Source: DATDAW01 sp036524675
GTDB taxonomy: Bacteria; Verrucomicrobiota; Verrucomicrobiia; Chthoniobacterales; DASVRZ01
Length of the DNA stretch: 64,000 nucleotides
NCBI GenBank assembly: GCA_036524675.1
Contig: DATDBU010000111.1
Span: forward strand, 1 to 64,000
Direction of reading: 5' to 3'
Shown: positions 57,713 to 64,000 of the stretch, piece after piece
Layout: every line of letters starts with the position of its first letter
Numbering within the stretch: the stretch's first letter is position 1
The notes under the pieces: generated by a model
Database searches by the model: none
Told to the model about the DNA's origin: nothing
Seen by the model: the letters and a program-made list of their open reading frames with translations, nothing else
Made by a program: the position numbers and the translations under genes

Positions 57713-58813
57713 GTGAAGAAAATCGCCGTCGTCGGTGCGGGTCCAGCCGGTTTGCGCGCTGCGGAAGTTCTCGCAGAAGCCGGTAGTTGTTCCGTGACCG
57801 TTTTCGATCAACGACCTTCCGCCGGCCGAAAATTCCTGATTGCCGGACGTGGCGGGCTGAACCTGACGCATTCAGAACCACTGGAAAAATTCATGACGCG
57901 GTATAGCTCAGGGCCCTGGGAGCGAATGCTGCGAGTTTTCGGACCGGAAAATTTACGCGCCTGGGCGGGTGCGCTGGGCGCGGAAACGTTCGTGGGAACG
58001 AGCGGACGCGTTTTTCCGATGGAGAAACAAGCGGCCCGTTTATTGCGGCGATGGGTCGCGAAACTGCGCGAGCTTGGTGTGGTTTTTCACGTCAAAAACC
58101 AACTCGAAGCAATTTACGTAGGCCAACGGATCGGTTTGCAGATCGATGGAATCTGGCACGATTTTGATGTCGCAATTCTTGCCTTGGGCGGTGCTTCCTG
58201 GCCGGAAACGGGCTCAGACGGTTTGTGGCCCGAGATTTTAGCCGCGCACGGGATCAAAATTGCACCCTGGCAACCGGCCAATTGCGGCTGGGAAGTCGAG
58301 TGGCCGTCGGATTTTCTCGAAAAATTCGACGGCGTGCCGCTGAAAAATCTGGCCGTGACTGCCGACGGTCACCGTGTTCGCGGCGAATTGTTGATTACTA
58401 AATACGGTCTCGAAGGTGGCGCGTTGTATCAGCTCGGATCGTGGCTGCGTGCCATGGAAAAACCGCTGGTCGAAATCGATTTTCGCCCGGATTCCACGCG
58501 CCCCGTCCGCATTGGAAGACTTCCGTCCGCCATTCGGTGGCTTCTCGAAAATCGCGCGGGCTTGGCGGACGTGCATTCGTTTCCGCTGCCGCTGCGAGGT
58601 CCGCGTCCCATCGCAGAGGCCATTTCCAGCGCCGGGGGTGTCGCATGGGAGGAACTGGACGACGCACTCCAGTTGAAAAAGCTTCCCGGCGTGTTCGTTT
58701 GTGGCGAAATGATCGACTGGGAAGCTCCGACAGGTGGCTACCTGCTTCAAGGCTGCTTCACAACCGCGACGATGGCTGCGCGGGGCGTGGTTGAATCCTG
58801 CTGTGTTTCGTAA
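57713..58813 (+). CDS. HI0933/TIGR03862-family FAD-dependent oxidoreductase
   Basis: A 366-residue flavoprotein from the GTG at 57713, which gives KKIAVVGAGPAGLRAAEVLA (Rossmann GxGxxG at residues 8-13). Then come SAGRKFLIAGRGGLNLTHSE (about 42), FGPENLRAWAGALGAETFVG (about 80) and the C-terminal DWEAPTGGYLLQGCFTTATM (about 335). This is the PP4765-like subgroup of HI0933 proteins, reported as putative oxidoreductases of unknown substrate. The frame is open 27 codons upstream inside the preceding gene, without homology. It starts 10 bp after the NlpC/P60 stop. Confidence 0.9.
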   Translation: MKKIAVVGAGPAGLRAAEVLAEAGSCSVTVFDQRPSAGRKFLIAGRGGLNLTHSEPLEKFMTRYSSGPWERMLRVFGPENLRAWAGALGAETFVGTSGRVFPMEKQAARLLRRWVAKLRELGVVFHVKNQLEAIYVGQRIGLQIDGIWHDFDVAILALGGASWPETGSDGLWPEILAAHGIKIAPWQPANCGWEVEWPSDFLEKFDGVPLKNLAVTADGHRVRGELLITKYGLEGGALYQLGSWLRAMEKPLVEIDFRPDSTRPVRIGRLPSAIRWLLENRAGLADVHSFPLPLRGPRPIAEAISSAGGVAWEELDDALQLKKLPGVFVCGEMIDWEAPTGGYLLQGCFTTATMAARGVVESCCVS

Positions 58814-58876
58814 GTCGGCAGGGTGATTTTCGACGAACCACGGTTTTGGAGGGTACCTCGGGAGAAGAAAGCGCCT

Positions 58877-60925
58877 TTACGCAGCGCTGGCGGCCGCTTC
58901 GTTTCCTGTCAGAAGTTCCTCTGCCGCAGCCAATTGCCGTTCGTTGCCAAGCAGCAACACGTTGTCTCCCGCCAGCAACTCTTCATCCGGACCGGGATTC
59001 ACTACGTTGCTGCCGCTCCGCTCGATGCCGACAATGCTGGCGCCGGTTTTGGAGCGCAGATTGAGTTCGACGATTAATTTCCCCACCGCAGAGGAGTCAG
59101 GGTGCAGTCCGATCGTCCTCAGCGTGGCCTCGCGCAATAGCGGCGGCAACGCGGCAACGTCTCCATGATGACGGGCCGGTGGCGGCTGCGACAGTGTCGC
59201 CTGAAGGGCTCCCTGCGCTTTCGCGTGCAGTTGGATAAAGCTTCGACGCAACAAAACCGTCGCTCCAATCAACACGGCTGCCAACACCAGGAGGACATTC
59301 CACGTCGGCAAAATCGCTGAACTCAACAGAAGGATGCAAAGGAACAATCCCACGCAGCCAGCCGCAAAAACGATGGTCGAGACTACCGCCCGCAGCGGGG
59401 CAGTGTTGGCCCCTGCAGCGCCGCGTTTGACGCTGATTTCCGCGAGCAACATGCACAACGCCTGCCACTTGCGCACGATGGCGATCAACATCGGCAAAGA
59501 CAGGACCATCGCACTGAGCCAGAGAATTGCATGCATACCTTTGACGCCTCCAGGCACCGTGGACCACCAATTCATCGCCGGTCGTTTCAGAAAAACGGCA
59601 GCAATGAATACGGCGGTCACGAGCAATAGATTCAACCCGATCTGCCAGGACCATTTGCGGATCAGTTTCAATGCCATACTTCCTTTGCGCTCGTCAGCGA
59701 CTTGTCCAATCCATCGAGTATAAGCCTCGAGGTAGCCTATCAACGGACCGGGTGCGGCGCGATCGAACCAGCTCACGACCGAGTCCGAACTCCGGACGAG
59801 ATACGGCGTGAACAATGTCGTAAACGCCGAGACCGCAACTGCCAGCGGATACATAAACTCACTCGTCACACCCTTTTGCAGGCCAAGCGCTGCGATGATG
59901 AATGAAAATTCGCCGATCTGCGCCAGGCCCATTCCGACCCGTAGAGACGAGCGCATATCGTTGCCGGCGACAAAGGCGCCCGTTGCGCACGTGAGCACTT
60001 TTCCTGCGACCACGACGGCTGTTATGATCAGGATCGGCAGCCAGTATTTTACGAGTAGACCCGGATTGATCAGTAGACCGATGGAAACGAAAAAAACGGC
60101 GCTGAATAAATCCCGCACCGGTTGCATGAGTAATTCGATCTTCGCGATTTGCCGTGCTTCGGCGATGATCGCCCCGATAAGGAACGCTCCAAGCGCGACG
60201 CTGTATCCAAGACGCACGGTTATCAGGGAAACGCCAAAACAGAGAGCGATGACGGTCACCAACAGCATTTCGTTGCTCTTGAATCTGGCAACGTAGTTCA
60301 ACAGGCGCGGCACGGCGATCAGCCCGGAGACCAGTAACACGACCAGGAAAGCGCTCAGCTTGACAACCGTCATGCCGATATCGACTGCATCCAGCGTTCC
60401 CGTCGTCGCGAAACCGGAAAGAAGCGCGATCATCACGATGGCGAGGATATCTTCGACGATCAGAATCCCAAAAATCAGCTCGGCGAATTTCTCCTTGGTT
60501 TTACCCAATTCCTCCAGGGCCTTGATGATGATCGTCGTGGATGAAATGGACAGGATTGCTCCGAGAAAAACGCTGTCCATTTTGTTCCAGCCAAACAGAC
60601 GGCCAAGCTCGTAGCCGGCGAAAATCATTAGCAGGATCTCAAACGCCGCCGCGACGAACGCCGTCGCGCCGACTTCGCGGAGTTTGCGGAGACTAAACTC
60701 CAACCCCAGCGAGAACATCAGGAAGACGACGCCCAATTCGGAAAGAGTCTCGATGGTTTCCGGATCGTGAATAAACGGGAACGGAGGTGTATGCGGCCCG
60801 ATGATGACGCCTGCTAGAATGTAACCGAGCACAACAGGCTGTTTCAGGCGGCGAAACAGGATCGTCACGAGTCCTGCGACGATCATAACGACAGCCAGAT
60901 CCTGAAGAAAGGTGATGTGGTGCAT
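58877..60925 (-). CDS. Kef-type cation:proton antiporter with C-terminal TrkA_C domain
   Basis: A 682-residue CPA2 antiporter. The membrane domain (about residues 5-400) starts with HITFLQDLAVVMIVAGLVTI and contains VVLGYILAGVIIGPHTPPFP, LGVVFLMFSLGLEFSLRKLR and ISSTTIIIKALEELGK, all typical of KefB/RosB types. Then four further hydrophobic segments (about 430-570) in place of the usual TrkA_N domain, and a C-terminal TrkA_C domain (about 595-675, ATLRTIGLHPDSSAVGKLIV then ERSGSNVVNPGPDEELLAGD). Function: potassium or sodium/proton exchange. Standing without RCK_N makes the regulatory part unusual. Divergent from the DUF3465 gene. Confidence 0.92.
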   Translation of the reverse strand: MHHITFLQDLAVVMIVAGLVTILFRRLKQPVVLGYILAGVIIGPHTPPFPFIHDPETIETLSELGVVFLMFSLGLEFSLRKLREVGATAFVAAAFEILLMIFAGYELGRLFGWNKMDSVFLGAILSISSTTIIIKALEELGKTKEKFAELIFGILIVEDILAIVMIALLSGFATTGTLDAVDIGMTVVKLSAFLVVLLVSGLIAVPRLLNYVARFKSNEMLLVTVIALCFGVSLITVRLGYSVALGAFLIGAIIAEARQIAKIELLMQPVRDLFSAVFFVSIGLLINPGLLVKYWLPILIITAVVVAGKVLTCATGAFVAGNDMRSSLRVGMGLAQIGEFSFIIAALGLQKGVTSEFMYPLAVAVSAFTTLFTPYLVRSSDSVVSWFDRAAPGPLIGYLEAYTRWIGQVADERKGSMALKLIRKWSWQIGLNLLLVTAVFIAAVFLKRPAMNWWSTVPGGVKGMHAILWLSAMVLSLPMLIAIVRKWQALCMLLAEISVKRGAAGANTAPLRAVVSTIVFAAGCVGLFLCILLLSSAILPTWNVLLVLAAVLIGATVLLRRSFIQLHAKAQGALQATLSQPPPARHHGDVAALPPLLREATLRTIGLHPDSSAVGKLIVELNLRSKTGASIVGIERSGSNVVNPGPDEELLAGDNVLLLGNERQLAAAEELLTGNEAAASAA

Positions 60926-61006
60926 CCGGCGAAAAATTTACCTCAGGCACACCTTCGACGTCGCGCTTTTATTCCGGTCTCCGCCTTTTATTCTCAACGT
61001 AATCCC

Positions 61007-61438
61007 ATGAAAAAACTGGTCCTTGCCTGCGTCCTGATCGCTGCCGTTTATGCACTAACCAGGTTTGATTTTCGCAACGAAGCCGTTGTCCGGTCAGGTG
61101 CTGGGAGCAGTCAGACATTGGTCGAGGCGATTGAGCATCGCCGAAGCAATGTCGTTGTTGAGGGACAAGGTGTTGTCACAAAAATTCTGCCTGACGATAA
61201 CAATGGCAGTCGCCATCAGCGCTTTATTCTCCGACTGCCCACGGGAGGGACTGTGCTGATTGCCCATAACATTGATCTTGCTCCCAAAATCCAATCGCTT
61301 CGAACGGGCGATACCGTTTCGTTTGAAGGCGAATACAAATGGAATCCGAAGGGCGGCCTCATTCACTGGACTCACCGCGACCCGGAAGGCCGCCACCCCG
61401 GTGGCTGGCTGAAACATGGCGGTGAGACATTCCAGTAA
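61007..61438 (+). CDS. DUF3465-family exported protein
   Basis: A 143-residue protein from the ATG at 61007, with a signal peptide KKLVLACVLIAAVYALTRF (residues 2-20). The DUF3465 core has VVVEGQGVVTKILPDDNNGS (about 45), RHQRFILRLPTGGTVLIAHN (about 65) and GDTVSFEGEYKWNPKGGLIH (about 100), then the histidine-bearing HWTHRDPEGRHPGGWL (about 120). The family is an OB-fold-like periplasmic domain of unknown function. It stands between the Kef antiporter (divergent) and the prepilin peptidase (convergent). A tandem TTCGTCATT word follows at 61471. Confidence 0.88.
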   Translation: MKKLVLACVLIAAVYALTRFDFRNEAVVRSGAGSSQTLVEAIEHRRSNVVVEGQGVVTKILPDDNNGSRHQRFILRLPTGGTVLIAHNIDLAPKIQSLRTGDTVSFEGEYKWNPKGGLIHWTHRDPEGRHPGGWLKHGGETFQ

Positions 61439-61470
61439 CCGCAGGGCCTCGTCCATTCGCTTATTCGCCT

Positions 61471-61497
61471 TTCGTCATTCGTCATTCGTCATTCGTC
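61471..61497 (+). repeat. TTCGTCATT tandem word
   Basis: Four TTCGTC(ATT) units at the convergent 3' ends of the DUF3465 and prepilin peptidase genes. Same word as at 53058. Confidence 0.8.
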
Positions 61498-62590
61498 ACC
61501 TCCGCATCAGCCCCAAATACCAGCCGACCAGTTCCGGCCCCGCAAAAATCCACAGGACTGCTCCGGCAGTGAGGTACGGGCCGAAGGGAATTTTTGCGGA
61601 CCATTCGCGTTTGCCTACAAGGATGGAACCGATGCCGATAACGGAACCGAATACCGCTGCAACAGGCACAACGAAGAGAACGGCTTTCCATCCGAGGAAT
61701 GCGCCGATGGTCGCGATAAACTTAACATCGCCGAAACCCATCGCCTCGCGCGGAATGACGATCTCTCGCACGACTCCCGTGACTTCGTCCACTTCCGCGA
61801 GCGGCCACATTCGGCCGCCGGCTTCCAATCGATCGTGAAAAAAAACGAGTTCTGTTTGAGCCAACGTTTTGCGGTTCACGGAGGCGCTTTCCACCGTCAA
61901 CATAAGCCGATCCTTGGGACGAAAGAAAAGGTCTGCCCACGGAAATGAATCCCCATTCACCGTCAACACCGGCTGGTCGTCTCTTTCAACGATGCGAAAT
62001 GGTTGCGGCCGGGGAAAGACAATTTTCTTCTTTCCGAAAGCCAGTTTCCCCAGTTCCACCACGCCCCAGAGCAGAACAAATCCGGCAGCCGCTCCCAAAG
62101 CTGACCATCCGAGCGCCTTCCAATGGGATTCCGCCTGCATCATCACGGGCAGCCCTGCGCTCAACAACATCCCGGCGACCGTTCCACCGATCGTTATTTC
62201 ATCGGGAATGATGTAAAAATCGAAATCAATAAATGTTGCCACAATGAGGAGCGACACGAAGACCCAATACGGGAGCCACAAGGCCGGCGGGCAGCGAACA
62301 AAGACTGCCAGAAATAGGGACGCGGTCAGAAATTCCACGGCCAGATACCGTGGCGAAATTTTGGCTCCACAATAGGCGCATTTCCCGCGCAACCATAACC
62401 AGCTCACGAGCGGAAGGTTGTGGCGCCATTCGATCGGCTTGTTGCATGATGGGCAAAATGACCGCCTGGGTTGGTGCACCGACATTTCCCTGGGCATGCG
62501 GTAAATGCATACGTTGAGGAAGGACCCAATACAGGCGCCTAGAATAAACGAAAACACGGCGAACAATCCAAAATGCCAGGGAGAAATCAC
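61496..62590 (-). CDS. Prepilin peptidase / N-methyltransferase (type IV) with an inserted domain
   Basis: A 364-residue A24 peptidase. N-terminal part: FILGACIGSFLNVCIYRMPR (about residue 16), zinc-site cysteines FCPSC..KCAYCG (about 46-75), then aspartate motif 1 DFDFYIIPDEITIGG (about 125). The second aspartate motif is AMGFGDVKFIATIGAFLG (about 285). Between them lies a ~100-residue polar insertion (about 180-280) that standard PilD/GspO enzymes of ~230-290 residues lack. The enzyme trims leader peptides of type IV pilins and pseudopilins and methylates the new N-terminus. No pilin gene is adjacent. Confidence 0.92.
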   Translation of the reverse strand: MISPWHFGLFAVFSFILGACIGSFLNVCIYRMPREMSVHQPRRSFCPSCNKPIEWRHNLPLVSWLWLRGKCAYCGAKISPRYLAVEFLTASLFLAVFVRCPPALWLPYWVFVSLLIVATFIDFDFYIIPDEITIGGTVAGMLLSAGLPVMMQAESHWKALGWSALGAAAGFVLLWGVVELGKLAFGKKKIVFPRPQPFRIVERDDQPVLTVNGDSFPWADLFFRPKDRLMLTVESASVNRKTLAQTELVFFHDRLEAGGRMWPLAEVDEVTGVVREIVIPREAMGFGDVKFIATIGAFLGWKAVLFVVPVAAVFGSVIGIGSILVGKREWSAKIPFGPYLTAGAVLWIFAGPELVGWYLGLMRR

Positions 62591-62791
62591 GCCGGAGGAG
62601 TGAACGCTCCCGGTTGGCTGGAGTCGAGTCTTTAGACATTTTCGTCAACACGGAATGGGCATTCCTCGCGCATGCCTTCAATGGAGCCAAAACGGAATTC
62701 TTTCGCCCGTTCTTCCTTTGTCAACTTTCCGCTGGCGTTCCGATTAAAATTGCGCTTTGGTCCACACCCCGCCAAACGCGGTTTACACGGA

Positions 62792-63676
62792 ATGTCCGAT
62801 CCCAAACAACATCTCAAAATTGGTTTGCCCTCCGGCAGTTTGCAGGAGGCCACTCTGGATTTGTTCGAAAAAGCCGGGTTTTCCATCACTGTCTCAAAGC
62901 GGAGCTACCGTCCCGCAATCGATGATCCCGAGATCATTATCCGCCTGCTTCGCGCGCAGGAAATCAGCCGCTACGTCGAAGACGGATTTCTCGACTGCGG
63001 ACTTACGGGACGGGATTGGACCGAAGAAAACGGCTCCGACGTCGATGTTATCTGTTCGCTGCCGTATTCGAAGGCCACGGCAAATCCCACACGCTGGGTG
63101 CTTGCGGTTCCGGAAAGCTCACCCATTCACACCGTGCAGGATCTCGAGGGCAAACGCATCGCCACGGAAGCGGTAGGGCTGACAAAAAAATTCCTCACGA
63201 AACACGGCGTCACCGCCCACGTCGAATTCAGTTGGGGCGCGACCGAAGTCAAAGTGCCCGATCTCGTGGACGCCATCGTCGACATTACCGAGACAGGATC
63301 GTCTTTGCGGGCCAACAAGCTGCGCATTCTCGAGACGCTGACCGAGTCCTTTCCACAGATCATCGCCAACAAATCGGCCATGCTCGATCCGTGGAAGAAG
63401 GCGAAACTAGAGCGTGTTGTCCTCTTGCTTCGGGGCGCGCTCAACGCTCGTGACAAAGTCGGCCTAAAGATGAATATCGCGGAAAATCAGTTGAAAAATC
63501 TACTTACCGCTCTACCCTCGCTCAGAAATCCGACGGTCTCGCATTTGGCGCAGTCAGACTGGGTGGCTGTGGAGACCGTAATCGACGAAAAAGTCGTTCG
63601 CGAAATCATTCCGCAGCTCAAGGCTCTGGGCGCGGAGGGGATCATCGAATATTCCCTGAACAAGCTGGTTTACTAA
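62792..63676 (+). CDS. hisG: ATP phosphoribosyltransferase, long form
   Basis: A 294-residue enzyme, first step of histidine synthesis. The start at 62792 gives KQHLKIGLPSGSLQEATLDL; the frame is open upstream without homology. Seen are PEIIIRLLRAQEISRYVEDG (about residue 48), DCGLTGRDWTEENG (about 68), the PRPP-binding DIVDITETGSSLRANKLRIL (about 168), and the C-terminal regulatory domain (about 215-290, LLRGALNARDKVGLKMNIAE then EKVVREIIPQLKALGAEGII). The C-terminal domain identifies the long, histidine-feedback-sensitive form that works without HisZ. Other his genes are not in the window. Confidence 0.97.
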   Translation: MSDPKQHLKIGLPSGSLQEATLDLFEKAGFSITVSKRSYRPAIDDPEIIIRLLRAQEISRYVEDGFLDCGLTGRDWTEENGSDVDVICSLPYSKATANPTRWVLAVPESSPIHTVQDLEGKRIATEAVGLTKKFLTKHGVTAHVEFSWGATEVKVPDLVDAIVDITETGSSLRANKLRILETLTESFPQIIANKSAMLDPWKKAKLERVVLLLRGALNARDKVGLKMNIAENQLKNLLTALPSLRNPTVSHLAQSDWVAVETVIDEKVVREIIPQLKALGAEGIIEYSLNKLVY

Positions 63677-63745
63677 CCTGAACCGGCTTTTGCAGCCCCA
63701 AATACAATCAAATATTTAGCAGACATCAGACACAATTAACCTCGT

Positions 63746-63850
63746 ATGGGTTCACTCAAAAAAAGAAGAAAAGCCAAGATCGCAAAGCATAAGCGCCGGA
63801 AACGCATGAAAGAGAACCGGCACAAGAAGCGTTTGCGCTACAAGTCCTAG
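63746..63850 (+). CDS. bS22/AURKAIP1-COX24-like small basic ribosomal protein
   Basis: A 34-residue peptide MGSLKKRRKAKIAKHKRRKR continuing MKENRHKKRLRYKS; about half the residues are Lys or Arg. It is like the AURKAIP1/COX24-domain proteins and the mycobacterial small ribosomal protein bS22, which reach into the decoding region of the 30S subunit. Such genes are easily missed because of their size. It begins 69 bp after the hisG stop; the next frame starts 18 bp after its own stop. Confidence 0.85.
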   Translation: MGSLKKRRKAKIAKHKRRKRMKENRHKKRLRYKS

Positions 63851-63868
63851 GCGGTAAACTATGGTCTC

Positions 63869-64000
63869 ATGACCATTTCTAACCGCGGAACGCCGGCCAC
63901 ATCTCAAGGCGCTCCCGGTGTCGGACCATTCCGACCACACGCTTTCGTTACGCCACGTCATCCTGCCCCGTCCACGATGTTCCGGACGCAATTGCAGGCC
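63869..64000 (+). CDS. Start of an unidentified gene running off the window
   Basis: An ATG at 63869 opens a frame that stays open for 44 codons to the window edge. The translated start is TISNRGTPATSQGAPGVGPF, a Pro/Gly/Ser-rich, probably disordered N-terminus. No family can be recognised from this much. It could be a shadow frame, but the direction and spacing after the bS22-like gene fit a real gene. Confidence 0.4.
   Translation, partial: MTISNRGTPATSQGAPGVGPFRPHAFVTPRHPAPSTMFRTQLQA

Overview
This 64 kb window reads as the chromosome of a free-living Gram-negative bacterium, most probably a member of the Verrucomicrobiota (Spartobacteria/Chthoniobacterales-like). The case rests on several things that occur together in that phylum: a 34-residue bS22/COX24-like basic protein, DUF5069 and DUF2017 proteins, zinc-ribbon bactofilins, ClpS beside DUF2017, REP/RAYT modules, and dyad arrays of short A/T-rich words between genes. 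Coding density is high, operons often join by ATGA overlaps, and many starts lack an obvious Shine-Dalgarno. The assignment is an inference from content, not from a marker phylogeny.

Layout. 1-9.7 kb: one co-directional block with three tandem flavin monooxygenases (LLM class), a peptide-type solute-binding lipoprotein, a DppB permease and a two-subunit ABC exporter, every junction from 3.4 kb onward being ATGA. 10-16 kb: tRNA-Phe, a deacetylase/acetyltransferase pair, a LysR regulator, a membrane zinc peptidase and a membrane-anchored methyltransferase. 16-20 kb: lysine/cofactor operon dapF-dapA-dapB-folK-panB. 20-23.3 kb: MidA-type methyltransferase, TonB and a HAD phosphatase.

23.3-28.6 kb is a decayed accessory island: a frameshifted candidate pore-forming toxin gene with DUF5648 repeats, a broken integron integrase reading away from an attC-like hairpin, a SUKH (SMI1/KNR4) gene cassette, a second attC, the 5' part of what looks like a group IIC-attC intron directly at that attC, an HAF-repeat pseudogene, two large palindromic elements, a DUF6883-DUF4926 pair and an orphan, shortened DppD. 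This is the most unusual part of the window.

29-37 kb: aat, an acidic coiled-coil protein, two CNNM/CBS membrane proteins, DUF309, clpS-DUF2017 and a WYL regulator. 37.5-43.4 kb: a VOC protein, then a TetR regulator flanked by two copies of one 18-bp palindrome, a small protein and an RND efflux pump (adaptor plus permease, no outer-membrane channel). 43.5-51 kb: gatB, cvpA, aroC, an M29-type aminopeptidase, a 4-mercaptohistidine methyltransferase, a RAYT transposase remnant between two inverted REPs, a gamma-carbonic anhydrase and a HAD phosphatase. 51-54 kb: a NitT/TauT-type ABC importer. 54-64 kb: a P-loop kinase, DUF5069, two bactofilins, an NlpC/P60 hydrolase, a flavoprotein, a Kef-type antiporter, a prepilin peptidase, hisG and the bS22-like gene.
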